Source of the DNA: Conus ventricosus | Taxonomy: Eukaryota; Mollusca; Gastropoda; Neogastropoda; Conidae | Direction: 5' to 3' | Length of the DNA stretch: 64,000 nucleotides | Assembly (NCBI GenBank): GCA_018398815.1 | Contig: CM031622.1 | Coordinates: 13,067,014 to 13,131,013, forward strand | Part shown: positions 36,931 to 47,741 of the stretch, piece by piece | Position numbering within the stretch: the first letter of the stretch is position 1 | How the letters are laid out: each line of letters opens with the position of its first letter | The notes under the pieces: model-generated | Database searches by the model: none | What the model saw: only the letters and a program-made list of their open reading frames with translations | What the model was told of the DNA's origin: nothing | Translations under genes and position numbers: made by a program

Positions 36931-37868
36931 GTTAGTCTTGGATGTGCATATTGTGGAATGAGACCATTGTGTGAGTGTGTAAAGATACAAAGAGCAGATG
37001 TGTCCTATGAATCTGCAATATATATATATTATATTATATATATATATATATATGATATATATGTGCATGTATGTGTGTGTGTGTGTGTGTGTAACTGGTT
37101 TTTTTTCTCATGTGAGGGAGGTGTTTTGGACATCATTGCTGAATGAAAATGTCCAAGAATGGCACATCCTGTGGAGTGCGTCCTTGGAATTTTCCAGCAC
37201 AAAATCAAGACTTTAAGACCTAGTTGTTCTGGAGAGTCACTAGGGATGGATGATGAAAGAATGGAGGGGTATGGACAGAAGTCTTATACACTGATGCTTT
37301 AAGAATGATTGGGCGGTGAACTGTTGTTGTTTTCCTCCACATGTGACAACTGTTGTTAGACCTCTGGGAGACTTGCTGGATGGACATTGCATCTGTCACT
37401 TGGACAGATTGTGAGGCTGTGTTAATACAACCAAAGCTAGAGACAGTGCTGGGATTTGTTTAGTTTTAGGATATTTGTGGCGCAGCGTCAAGACAACAGA
37501 ATAAATTGATGCAATACTGGGACTTTTCCAGTACGCTGTGTTAATACAGCAAAAGCTCAAGACAGTGCCGGAATTGATTTTGTTTTAAATAGTTGCTTAT
37601 AGTGGTCAAGTGCTGTGTATAGTGTTCATGTCAGTTTAAAAGAAAAAAAAAGAAAAGGTCTGTTCTGTTTTACATATATTCAGAGTCGATGCACACAAAA
37701 TGTCGTCATACTGTGCAGCAAACCTGTTTTGATTAGATACTTGTAGTGTCTGTGCCAATGCAAAAAAACCCACCAAAAAACCCCAAAACAAAACAAAGCA
37801 CACACACACAGACACATTCAAAATCTTAATATAGTTCTGATCCTGTGATTGGCTTGTGTATTTTTCAG
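36931..37868. other. Intron sequence
   Basis: AT and GT microsatellites lie at 37,019-37,092. Two related motifs (GTGTTAATACAACCAAAGCT and GTGTTAATACAGCAAAAGCT) lie near 37,420 and 37,540. No exon seen. Confidence 0.45.
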
Positions 37869-38012
37869 TGGCAAAGAATGGCAGCAATGCGAGCGGCGTG
37901 TACGCTTCAGACTGCAGGATAATCACTTCGTGTTTGTACAGACCAAGAGCAAACTGTTCTTTGGTGCCAACCAATCTCCTGAGTATACCATATCCACACA
38001 TTGTGTTATCAG
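37869..38012 (+). CDS. NCOA: NCOA exon: PAS-B core (QTKSKL block)
   Basis: The acceptor tatttttcag ends at 37,868 and the donor gtatgt starts at 38,013. The first part reads AKNGSNASGVY in one frame. From about 37,904 the conserved RFRLQDNHFVFVQTKSKL and TISTHCVIR follow in the next frame. The QTKSKL block and the following strand are among the most conserved parts of the p160 PAS-B domain. One C missing near 37,903 (TACGC where TACCGC is expected) restores a single frame, and both end phases then match the neighbours. A C homopolymer of about 47 bases begins about 26 bases into the next intron. Confidence 0.93.
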
Positions 38013-38034
38013 GTATGTGAGTCAGGGTGGCCTT

Positions 38035-38037
<3 letters not shown>

Positions 38038-38085
<48 letters not shown>
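38038..38085. repeat. C homopolymer
   Basis: About 47 consecutive C, starting about 26 bases after the PAS-B core exon. Confidence 0.95.
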
Positions 38086-38159
38086 TTCAAAGCTAGTATT
38101 GCATGTGTTATGTTTGTGTGTATGTGAAGGGGGATCCTGCAACAACAATCCCCAGCTGG

Positions 38160-39797
38160 ATTTTCTATGTATTCTTCCCCTTCATCCCTCTCCTGTCCTT
38201 TAGTCCATCTTTCTCCTTCTCCTTCATCCCCTCTCCTGTCCTTTAGTCCATCTTTCTCCTCCCACCTTCCCCTTCATCCCCTCTCCTGTCCTTCAGTCCA
38301 TCTTTCTCCTTCTCCTTCATCCCCTCCTGTCCTTTAGTCCATCTCCCCCCTTCCCTTCATCCCTCTCCTGTCCTTTAGTCCATCTTTCTCCTTCTCCTTC
38401 ATCCCCTCTCCTGTCCTTTAGTCCATCTTTCTCCTCCCACCTTCCCCTTCATCCACTCTCCTGTCCTTTAGTCCATCTCCCACCTTCCCCTTCATCCCCT
38501 CTCCTGTCCTTTAGTCCATCTTTCTCCACCTTCCCCTTCATCCCCTCTCCTGTCCTTTAGTCCATCTTTCTCCTTCCCTTCATCCCCTCTCCTGTCCTTT
38601 AGTCCATCTTTCTCCTTCTCCTTCATCCCCTCTCCTGTCCTTTATTCTATCTTTCTCCTCCCACCTTCCCTTCATCCCCTCTCCTGTCCTTTAGTCCATC
38701 TTACTCCTTCCACCTTCCCCTTCATCCCCTCTCCTGTCCTTCAGTCCATCTTTCTCCTCCACGTACCCTTCATCCCCTCTCCTGTCCTTCAGTCCATCTT
38801 TCTCCTTCCCCTTCATCCCTCTCCTGTCCTTTAGTCTATCTTTCTCCTCCCACCCTTTCCCCCTTCATCCCCTCTCCTGTCCTTTAGTCCATCTTTCTCC
38901 TTCCCCTTCATCCCCTCTCCTGTCCTTTAGTCCATCTTTCTCCTCCTTCATCCCCTCTCCTGTCCTTTAGTCCATCTTTCCCCTCCCACCTTCCCCTTCA
39001 TCCCCTCTCCTGTCCTTTAGTCCATCTTTCTCCTTCTCCTTCATCCCTCTCCTGTCCTTTAGTCCATCTCCCACCTTCCCCTTCACCCCCTCTCCTGTCC
39101 TTTAGTCTATCTTTCTCCTTCTCCTTCATCCCCTCTCCTGTCCTTTAGTCCATCTTTCTCCTCCCACCTTCCCCTTCATCCCCTCTCCTGTCCTTTAGTC
39201 CATCTTTCTCCTCCCACCTTCCCTTCATCCCCTCTCCTGTCCTTTAGTCCATCTTTCTCCTTCTCCTTCATCCCCTCTCCTGTCCTTTAGTCCATCTTTC
39301 TCCTCCCACCTTCCCCTTCATCCCCTCTCCTGTCCTTTAGTCCATCTTTCTCCTTCCCCTTCATCCCCTCTCCTGTCCTTCAGTCCATCTTTCTCCTCCC
39401 ACCTTCCCCTTCATCCCCTCTCCTGTCCTTTAGTCCATCTTTCTCCTCCCACCTTCCCCTTCATCCCTCTCCTGTCCTTCAGTCCATCTTTCTCCTCCAC
39501 CTTCCCCTTCATCCCTCTCCTGTCCTTTAGTCCATCTTTCTCCTCCCACCTTCCCCTTCATCCCCTCTCCTGTCCTTTAGTCCATCTTTCTCCTCCCACG
39601 TACCCCTTCATCCCCTCTACTGTCCTTTAGTCCATCTTTCTCCTCCCACGTACCCCTTCATCCCCTCTCCTGTCCTTTAGTCCATCTTTCTCCTCCCACG
39701 TACCCCTTCATCCCATCTCCTGTCCTTTAGTCCATCTTTCTCCTCCCACGTACCCCTTCATCCCCTCTCCTGTCCTTTAGTCCATCTTTCTCCTCCC
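38160..39797. repeat. Pyrimidine-rich minisatellite abutting an acceptor, ~46-56-bp unit, ~33 copies
   Basis: Units read CCCCTTCATCCCCTCTCCTG, then TCCTTTAGTCCATCTTTCTC and CTCCCACCTT or CTTCT. The last unit runs directly into the functional acceptor tctcctcccag at 39,799. Confidence 0.97.
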
Positions 39798-39799
39798 AG

Positions 39800-39881
39800 T
39801 GAGGGGAAGAAGAGAATATGCAGGCCAGAATTTGGCAATCGGCACCAAAAAATGGCTCTCTATCATGATGCTGTCGATATG
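39800..39881 (+). CDS. NCOA: NCOA exon: end of PAS-B
   Basis: The acceptor tctcctcccag ends at 39,799 and the strong donor gtaagg starts at 39,882. With the AG left over from the previous exon the sequence reads S-EGKKRICRPEFGNRHQKMAL and ends HDAVDM in phase 0. Position and phase fit the end of PAS-B, where vertebrate proteins have a histidine-arginine-glutamate turn after the last strand. Conservation is weaker beyond that. The polypyrimidine tract belongs to a minisatellite of roughly 33 units that fills 38,160-39,797. The next firm exon needs phase 2, so either a small exon intervenes or another base is missing. Confidence 0.8.
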
Positions 39882-40535
39882 GTAAGGGAGAATATGAATT
39901 ATATAGGAATTGAAAATCAGTTGGTTTTGTGTTCCGTTTGTTTACATAACAGGCTACACAACTGGTGGAATGCTATAAACTTTTTTTAATGATTGGCAGT
40001 AATCCAGAGCTCAGTTTACCAATGAGATAACATATGATCAGTGAGATGAAGGGAAATAATTGTATGGCTGGGGCATTGTTGTGGATTTTTCTTTAATCTG
40101 TCTCGTGCTGTCTCCCCACAATTGCACATTTCGCCATCCAGAAATGCTACTGCCCTAAGTCTGAAAATCAAATTTTACAGGAGACGAAAAAAAAAAAAGA
40201 TTTATTCCCCTAACATATACTGCGAGCTGAGTCACAGTACAAGTATTTTGATTACAGCATGTTTAATTTTAGGATAATGTGATTGGAATTAGTCTACATT
40301 ATGCCCTTGGCCTGCTCTTACAGTATGCCAAAAATCTCAAAAATGTAAAAAAAAATTCCAGTTAAGGCACTTGTATTTCGAGACGACGATTTGAAAGATT
40401 GAAATATCTCTGATACAGACGGATGGAGGCGGTTTTGTTTTTTGGTTTTGTTTTTGTTTGGTTGTTTTTTGTTGTTGTTGTTGTTTGTTTTTTTAAATTA
40501 TATCTGTATAAAGTGTATGTTAAACATATATTTGT
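39882..40535. other. Intron sequence
   Basis: No exon or element recognised. GTTTTTGTTTG-like T-rich repeats lie at 40,434-40,495. Confidence 0.45.
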
Positions 40536-40539
40536 TTAA

Positions 40540-41136
40540 CCCTCTGCCTACCGCATGACTTTGTGCTATATGACTATGAGAATACCATGCCAAGAGAGGT
40601 AACTCCGCAACACATACACACTTGCCATAAAGAAACCTCAATAGAAAATTTGTTTTTAACTTATCTATTCTGTAAAAGTAATGAAAAAAATTCAAAGACA
40701 TCACTCCATCCAAAACAGCCATTTCCCCCCACATATAGTGAACTGGTACACGAGGAAAAAAAAACCAAACGAACAGACTAACTGTACTTCGGTATTCTCA
40801 GTGCTAAAACAATTTTCCCTAAATTCACTGTACCCACAGAACATCATGGATTAGGAGCACAGAGTGATTTTCCAAGTCTAAACAAAGTACTGAAACCCCC
40901 AGGAACAAAGTAAAGTCATTCTGTATGGTATGCACACAAAATAATCAACTTTTGTTGTGAAGCAAAAAACAACAACCCAAACTTCAACAATTTTGTTAAA
41001 CTGAAGGCATCACATACAAGAAGATTTGTCTTCTAACTACTGAGAGGAAAACATAACAAGAACAGATTACTGAATACTGGGCTTTAGATTGTGATGGAAT
41101 TCAACAAAAATGTGCTTTTGCACAAGTGCACTGAGC

Positions 41137-41173
<37 letters not shown>

Positions 41174-42037
41174 ACAACACACACACACACACTGTGGTGA
41201 TGATGTACCTCTTGTCCGGCTCCTCTTTGCTTTTTGATAAACAGGCAGTTTTTATTTCAGGCCAGAGTTTATGTTCATCCTTTTCTGCTTGCTTTTGTGC
41301 AGCAAATAAATTTGTTTCTCGTTAAAAGTCTGCCAAAATTCATCTGAAATCAAAAGGCTAAAGGTGATGCTCCTACAGGCAAATTGTGGGACACACCCAC
41401 TGACTGACCCGGTTTCCTGGCTATCAAAACAAGGGAAACTTTTGGGGGGCTTCACTTCTTGTCGCCAACCACTCCAGTCAAGAATTAAAGAATCTCTAGC
41501 AAGTTTTGTTTTTCGAATTTTCTTTTTTGGGGGGTCTGGGCCCAGCAGCAATGGGCTATTCGACATCGTCATTATCATCGCCTGAATCATTATTGATTCC
41601 GGCCTCAAAATCAGTCAGCAGTCGATCTTTATTCATAACTAGGTCAAGATTGACGTCCGATTCGTCTTGCTTCAAATCTTCTTCAAGAGTGTAGCCCGCA
41701 AATACGCTTTCTTCATCAATATCACTTCAGAAAATGAATTCTGCAAGTTGCATAGTTACTTGATCCGCCATTTTCCCAGAAAATCTTCGCGAAAAAAAAT
41801 CCGAAATTTGAAAATTCACAGCAGTGAAACTACTCCACCAAAACTCGTGCAACAAAAACCAAAATGGCGTCCAGAAACGGAAGTACCGGAAGACTCTTCT
41901 GTCGCAATTGCTTCTGGGATATGCGATGGTGAAAGCGAAAGTCGTTGACCGAGTATTCAGCGGTCGATCTCGGTCGATCCGGTATTCAGAAAGAGGAAAT
42001 CTCGCGGTCGATCTTGGTCGATCTGGTAGGCATTGGG
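40540..42037 (-). mobile_element. piggyBac-like element copy 2, 1.50 kb
   Basis: The left end is identical to copy 1 (CCCTCTGCCTACCGCAT). The right end has three mismatches. TTAA flanks at 40,536-40,539 and 42,038-42,041. Internal sequence is clearly homologous to 30,137-31,623, including the acidic transposase N-terminus (FEAGINNDSGDDNDD-like) and the EKQIYLLHKSKQK segment in a shifted frame. A run of about 34 C at 41,140-41,173 replaces the corresponding C/CA tract. Confidence 0.92.
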
Positions 42038-42041
42038 TTAA

Positions 42042-42448
42042 ACATAGATTTATATACTTCTGCTTTAGATGATGTAAGAAATCGTTCCCTGTGACATTGC
42101 TTTACCAGATGACGGATGCACCCTTGACATCATGATTCAGCTACAGTTTTGGGGAATCACAGAACTCCCCAGGAAGAACATAAAGGTTCCAGAAATACTC
42201 TTTGAAGTGCTGGTCATTATTTGTGTCCAGTTCTATGATGTGGTCTGTTTAGAGTGAAAGTAATAGAACATGTGAAACAGATGTAGGAACATTTGAAGTC
42301 AGGATGGACAAAGTTGGTGTAGAATACACAATGTTCAGGATATGATGCCTTGTTTCTCAGATGATAAGTCAGAGTCGCTGTTGTCAAGAGTTTGTCCAGG
42401 TTTTGTAAATCAGGTTAAAAAGAATGTCTGGATGCTCTCACTACAATA
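42042..42448. other. Intron sequence
   Basis: Nothing recognised. Confidence 0.4.
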
Positions 42449-43058
42449 CAGAGCTTAATCTAGAGCGCGGGATTGGTACAATCCCCTGAAAATCTGTTCC
42501 ATTCCGCAATTATGGAGTCTTAACGCGGGCAGATTCCCGCACAGTTGCAGGACTGCCCGCCCTGTTCACTGATCGTTGCGGGCACTCGTTTGTCGTCTGC
42601 TTGAAAAACTGAAACTAGGACTGAGCAGGAGCGAACGATTTCTTGATATATCATTGGCTGTTAGTGTAAATCAACCAATCGGCGGCGTTCATCTCCTCCA
42701 TCTCGATCACCGACGAGAAGTTGCGAGAGTTAAAGGCGCCATATTGGATTTTTTCCAAAATGAAGCGTGCACCCACCCTATTCGACTTCGACCTTCGTGG
42801 AAGAAAAGTGAAAAAAAAAAAAAAAAAGATTCTGTGCCATGCGAGGGTGGAGAAGATCATGAAGAAACCGCGACTACATCCAAAAGCTCGGAGAAGCAGC
42901 CTGAAAAGAGTGCCAGTGCAAGGGAACACCGGTTTCAAGATGATTGGCTGAAGTGGCCTTGGAGGAGGAGGAGGGGGGTGTCCCCCTTTTTTTGATGAGG
43001 GTGGGGGGGGAGGGGGGGGGGGCTGCCCCCTTTTTAAAAAATCCTAGATTAAGCTCTG
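42449..43058 (+). mobile_element. hAT-like non-autonomous element, 610 bp
   Basis: A 15-base perfect terminal inverted repeat, CAGAGCTTAATCTAG at 42,449 and its reverse complement ending at 43,058, with CAATA on both sides (5-bp target duplication). Inside, the + strand encodes ATTSKSSEKQPEKSASAREH and then RFQDDWLKWPW. This resembles the segment just before the TTF/BED-type zinc finger of hAT transposases. The element carries only the transposase N-terminus. Confidence 0.85.
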
Positions 43059-43129
43059 CAATATCACACATGCACCCTCTCACAGTCTGGTCATTGAAAG
43101 CATTTGAAAACTTTCAGTTTATGTCCACA

Positions 43130-43435
43130 AATACTCTGACTGCTTCATCGGCTATTTTGTTCCACACTGTTGATCAGTACTGGAGTTGACTGCTTCATCA
43201 GCTATTTTGTTCCACAGTGTTGATCAGTACTGGAGTTGACTGCTTCATCGGCTATTTTGTTCCACAGTGTTGATCAGTACTGGAGTTGACTGCTTCATCG
43301 GCTATTTTGTTCCACAGTGTTGATCAGTACTGGAGTTGACTGCTTCATCGGCTATTTTGTTCCACAGTGTTGATCAGTACTGGAGTTGACTGCTTCATCG
43401 GCTATTTTGTTCCACAGTGTTGATTAGTACTGAAG
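43130..43435. repeat. Minisatellite, ~50-bp unit, 6 copies
   Basis: Units read GACTGCTTCATCGGCTATTT then TGTTCCACAGTGTTGATCAG and TACTGGAGTT, nearly identical. Confidence 0.97.
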
Positions 43436-43472
43436 CTTTCACTTGCCTTTTTCTGTTCAGTTCATTTTGGCT

Positions 43473-43615
43473 TCATCTGTAAATGATAACACCAACAGAT
43501 ATTGGTATATGGATGCTACATCTGTAAATGATAACAACAACAGATATTGATACATGGATGCTACATCTGTAAATGATAACAACAACAACAGATATTGATA
43601 CATGGATGCTACAAA
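43473..43615. repeat. Minisatellite, ~46-bp unit, 3 copies
   Basis: Units contain CATCTGTAAATGATAACAAC and AACAGATATTGATACATGGA. Confidence 0.95.
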
Positions 43616-43685
43616 GCAGCAAGCAGTTGCATGCTCCTGCTACTATATTAGCAACACGAAACATGTCAGTTTGTTTTGTTTTCAG

Positions 43686-43738
43686 TTATCCCAACCTCCC
43701 CTGCATATGTTCACACAGACACTGATCTACTCACCATG
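43686..43738 (+). CDS. Candidate small NCOA exon
   Basis: A strong acceptor (ttttgttttcag) and a moderate donor (gtgtaa) bound 53 bases reading LSQPPLHMFTQTLIYSP plus two bases. It starts in phase 0 and ends in phase 2, which is exactly what is needed to join the 39,800-39,881 exon to the 45,682 exon. No family motif is recognised. The fit could be chance (about one in nine for the phase pair) or the phase gap could be another sequencing indel. Confidence 0.3.
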
Positions 43739-43779
43739 GTGTAACCTCCACCTTTCTCCATGCCCTACACACCACATGA

Positions 43780-43945
43780 CGGCACTCACATGGGATCCAT
43801 TCCTTTCAGTCGCTTGAAAGATTTGCTGACAGTGACACTCACATGGGATCCATTCCTTTCAGTCGCTTGAAAGATTTGCTGACAGTGACACTCCCATGGG
43901 ATCCATTCCTTTCAGTCGCTTGAAAGATTTGCTGACAGTGAATAT
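43780..43945. repeat. Minisatellite, ~53-bp unit, 3 copies
   Basis: Units contain CACTCACATGGGATCCATTC and CTTTCAGTCGCTTGAAAGAT. Confidence 0.95.
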
Positions 43946-44009
43946 TCTCCTTGAGGTGTGCTGGGAAGTCGGTGTTTCTACCAAGACTTGGCAAGTCGGT
44001 GTGGGATGT

Positions 44010-45173
44010 CATGGTTGCACATCCACGTCGGACATCGGACATAGACCGATTGCACATGCAAAATGTCCGATATAACTGGCAGTGAAGAGGACAAATGTCC
44101 CATTACTTTGCCGAAAACGCGGTCACTGTCCGATAGCTTTCCGATGCTCACGGACATGGCACCGGCCGTTTATATCAAGCCCGCATAATTATTTGAGTCC
44201 GACCGTCGTACAGAACTCCAGTCTGTAACTTTAGTGTAAGCCCACTGCCCAGTGAATCACTAGGCCTATTACTAGTCCCGTGTGCCACTGGCACTAAGCT
44301 TAGTGGCGAGCCGTGGCGGTCTATTTTTAGCTCGTTGGCTTGCAACTCTGCCTCCCTGACTCGCAACAGCAAGCTTCAGGTGCTGTTGGACCATTATGCT
44401 GCACCCAAGACGCACACATGGAAGACAAACAATGGAGAGAAGATGCAGAAAGAGTCCCCTGCCCTGATCGATGCTGAGACAGCCAAAGAGGAGTGGGTGG
44501 ATCTCAAGAAAACGGTCAAGGAGCAGATGTACCCCAGGGACAGCACCTTGACACTCTGGCAGCTCATTGCCCGCTACCACCAGCTGGAGTTCACCAACCT
44601 CAAGAAACTGGCCCAGCTTGCCATCACCCTGCCCGTCCATACAGCTGATGTAGAAAGAGGGTTCAGCACTCAGAATTTGATTTTGACAAGTCAAAGGAAC
44701 AGACTGACAGCAGAAAACCAGGCCATGCTGATGAGGGTGCAAATGGAAGGACCAAGTGATGTCAAGGGGGAATCAGAATGGGTGTTCAGGGTGACAGAAA
44801 AGTGGGGAGAGAAAAGGAAAAGAATGCTCTTCAACCAAAAAGACGACTCCAAATGAATCAATATTGTACTTGAATACTAGCATTAGCAATGAATAGTGAT
44901 TTAGGAAAGACACTGCTTCTGTGTGTGTGACTGTGTGTGTGTGTGGACTAGTAATACTAATAGTATGTTTACCAAACATGGCTTCCCACTCTAGGAATAT
45001 AGTCAGCTTTTGTAATACCATTTTTGTGTGCATGATAAAACTTAATATACATTCAATCTGGCTTGCGTTCAAAATGTCCGATTGATTTTGTTATGAAGAG
45101 GACAAATGTCCTATTACTTCAGGGTGGTCCAGGACATTTGTCCTATAGATACTGCTAAGGATGTACAACCCTG
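44010..45173 (+). mobile_element. hAT-like element with C-terminal transposase remnant, 1.16 kb
   Basis: The left end CATGGTTGCACATCC and the right end GGATGTACAACCCTG are imperfect inverted repeats. The flanks 44,004-44,009 and 45,174-45,179 both read GGATGT, a 6-bp target duplication. A subterminal direct repeat (GAAGAGGACAAATGTCC) occurs near 44,085 and 45,095. Confidence 0.85.
44335..44856 (+). pseudogene. hAT transposase C-terminal region
   Basis: An open frame of 173 residues on the + strand ends in TGA at 44,854. It includes TLTLWQLIARYHQLEFTNLK and the dimerisation motif LAQLAITLPVHTADVERGFS followed by LTSQRNRLTAENQAMLM. The E-R-G/V-FS core and RNRL are typical of hAT C-termini. The N-terminal zinc finger and the catalytic part are absent. 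The frame is unbroken over the whole domain. Confidence 0.88.
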
Positions 45174-45179
45174 GGATGT

Positions 45180-45681
45180 GCCTGGAAATGGAGTACAACT
45201 TGCAGAAGGGGGGCGTATGCAATACGTGGGACTGATCACGTGCTGGCTTCAGTAGAAGTTCTGTTCAGAGCACCGTCTGGATCTTCTGGTGGAAAATTGT
45301 CTTCAGTAATCTCAGTGTTGGCACCATGGTTTCAAGAATTAAAATGATTGCTTATGAGCGAAAACAATTTTTTTTTCTTTTCCCTGATAGTTACAGATGC
45401 ATGGAAGCTAACGTAGCATTGTGTGTGCATGCATTTGTTTCATAATACGAGAATAAATGGCGTTTTGGGTTAACAGGAAGGAGTCGTTGTGAAGGAGTAT
45501 GTGTGGTCATCATAATGAATTTTAGCTGGGAAGATCTCTGGTCGATATTCATGATTTTTTTTACATTGATTAGCATTGTGTTAAGGGACTATAAGTGGGA
45601 TAGTAGAAGTTGATGTTTTGCAGTGGATCTTCTGGAAACTAGGTGCCTTTCAACTTCTGACCTTATGTTTTATGCCTGCAG
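45180..45681. other. Intron sequence before the 45,682 exon
   Basis: No further exon recognised. The open frame from 45,623 simply reads from intron into the exon. Confidence 0.5.
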
Positions 45682-46493
45682 GGACTGTGATTCGGACGGG
45701 GAGCTCAAAGGATCAGCCTCCACCAGTCTGATGAAGTCGATCATTGGACACAACACTAACTTCCACCAGATATCTCTGCCGGGGATCCCCACCCCCACAG
45801 GCAGCTTCAACATGCTCTCCATGCCCCCTAATCCCCCAATGCCTAGCACCATTGGCGGTATGGGCTCCCTCCCCCTCTCCTCCCCCTCCCCCTCCTTTAT
45901 GGGCATGAACGCTGGCAGCATGGACAGTTTATCAGAGTTTGACTTTCTTGCCTCGGAACTGGACTCCCTGAATGACGCGGGGCTGGGTAGGCTGGGTGAG
46001 GGAGTGGCTACTTTCAACGGGGACCTGGGTATGAGTGGACCTGGTGTGTCGCAGCAGTCGTTCCTGCCGTCGGGCAGTGGCGGGGGGGCTTGGGGAGGGG
46101 CGATGCCCGGCATGAAGACTCCTACCAGCAGCGCGCCGTCGTCCTTGCAGTCGGCGTTGCTGGGCAGCCAGCCCATGGGCAACCTCCCCAACAGCAAGCC
46201 CCACCCGTCCCCCCTGCCCAGTCCTATGGTGCAGCGTAGCAACTCGCTCAACTTCGAGGGTCAGAAGTCTCCTCGCTTCAGCCCCAGTCCAGGCACCAGC
46301 ACGCCGCGGGGTCCTGCCGGCGGCTTCAGCCTTCCCGCCCAGCGAGGCGGCATGGCCTACCCCAGTCAGCGCAGCCCTGGGTCCGCTGGGGCGCCAGGGG
46401 CAGGGGTGGGCATGATGCAGAACCGTAACCATGGCGGCCAGTACCCCATGGGCTACCGCAAGCCTGTCTCCCCGCTGGTGTCGCCCCAGTCAG
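45682..46493 (+). CDS. NCOA: NCOA exon: Ser/Pro/Gly/Met-rich central region
   Basis: The acceptor ttatgcctgcag ends at 45,681. The frame stays open for 270 codons to TCA G at the donor gtcagg (46,494). The protein starts DCDSDGELKGSASTSLMKSI and continues as a low-complexity region rich in Ser, Pro, Gly, Met and Asn. This is what p160 proteins carry between PAS-B and the receptor-interaction domain. An acidic patch with SEFDFLASELDSLND sits near the middle and could be a short activation helix (inference). The final G joins CC of the 51,450 exon as alanine, so the phases match. The exon end and donor are duplicated 84 bases downstream. Confidence 0.9.
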
Positions 46494-46627
46494 GTCAGGC
46501 TTCTGGAGTGGTGTTTTGGCTCTAGTGTCTTTTGATATGTGTTTTTCCTGTCTCCCCGCTGGTGTCGCCCCAGTCAGGTCAGGCTTCTGGAGTGGTGTTT
46601 TGGCTCTAGTGTCTTTTGATGTGTTTT
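46463..46627. repeat. 84-bp tandem duplication of exon end and donor
   Basis: The segment from CCTGTCTCCCCGCTGGTGTC through the donor and 50 intron bases is present twice, starting at 46,463 and 46,547, with almost no differences. Confidence 0.95.
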
Positions 46628-47086
46628 TTTTAACTTTAAATGTCATGAATACAAATTGACATGTCTTGCATTCTCACACCTTTTTCTAAGTTTCATTCAA
46701 CGCCCATCCTTCGCCCATTTGGATGAATATCAGTGATTGCTTGTTCATTTTCGTGCTTCTGAGTGTTGTGTATCTTGCCTGAAGAAGACCTAAAAGGTTG
46801 AAATGCGTCGTGTTTTGTCTTGTGATTCGTTTGTCTATGTTTTTCGGCGGAGTCTTTATCAATAATCTTTCAAATTTCTCTAGTCGATAGTCTGTGAACT
46901 GGAGTGGTGTTTTTGCTTTTGTGTTTTTTAATTTTTTTTAAAAATAGATTTTATGAATACAAAATGACATGTTTTGCATTCTCACACTCTTTTCTAAGCT
47001 TCATTAAAGTTTTTATAAAGATGAGATGTGACTAGCTTTCATGGGGCAAACAAGTTTTTTACGTTCAGAAAAAAAAAAAAAAGAAT
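46628..47086. other. Intron sequence
   Basis: A diverged partial echo of 46,620-46,690 recurs near 46,930-47,000 (GAATACAAAATGACATGTTT). No exon seen. Confidence 0.5.
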
Positions 47087-47480
47087 CACTGCATTTTAAT
47101 AATGCTGCTGTCGGCCTATGACAGGTGATCATTTTAATAATGCTGCTGTCGGCCTATGACAGGTGATCATTTTAATAATGCTGCTGTAGGCCTATGACAG
47201 GTGATCATTTTAATAATGCTGCTGTAGGCCTATGACAGGTGATCATTTTAATAATGCTGCTGTAGGCCTATGACAGGTGATCATTTTAATAATGCTGCTG
47301 TAGGCCTATGACAGGTGATCATTTTAATAATGCTGCTGTAGGCCTATGACAGGTGATCATTTTAATAATGCTGCTGTAGGCCTATGACAGGTGATCATTT
47401 TAATAATGCTGCTGTAGGCCTATGACACGTGATCATTTTAATAATGCTGCTGTAGGCCTATGACACGAGATCATTTTCAG
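47087..47480. repeat. Minisatellite, 38-bp unit, 10 copies
   Basis: Units read CATTTTAATAATGCTGCTGT then AGGCCTATGACAGGTGAT, nearly identical. The last two have CACGTGAT and CACGAGAT. Confidence 0.97.
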
Positions 47481-47741
47481 GAAGATGTGTACCCCCAAAC
47501 CTCCTTCCACTTCTTTGAATCTTTAAAAAAATTGAGAGAAAGGATCTTTCACCTGGAAAAACCCAAAAAAACGTTGATATCCTACAGCATATCTGTACTA
47601 GATTATGATGATGTGCTATGCGGATAGTAGAAAGTGCTACTGCTCACACTGCTCGTTGACATTTTCAAGACGTGGAAGAAGGCAAGATCTCCCAGTTGTG
47701 GTTGATGAGCCCTTGTTCTATAGAACAAGGTTAACACTTCC

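Noticed and set aside
37873..37903. Alternative reading GKEWQQCERRVRFRLQ through the PAS-B core exon start
   Set aside because: It keeps one frame without correction but loses the family match. The AKNGSNASGVY reading joins the previous exon in phase and aligns with the vertebrate domain.
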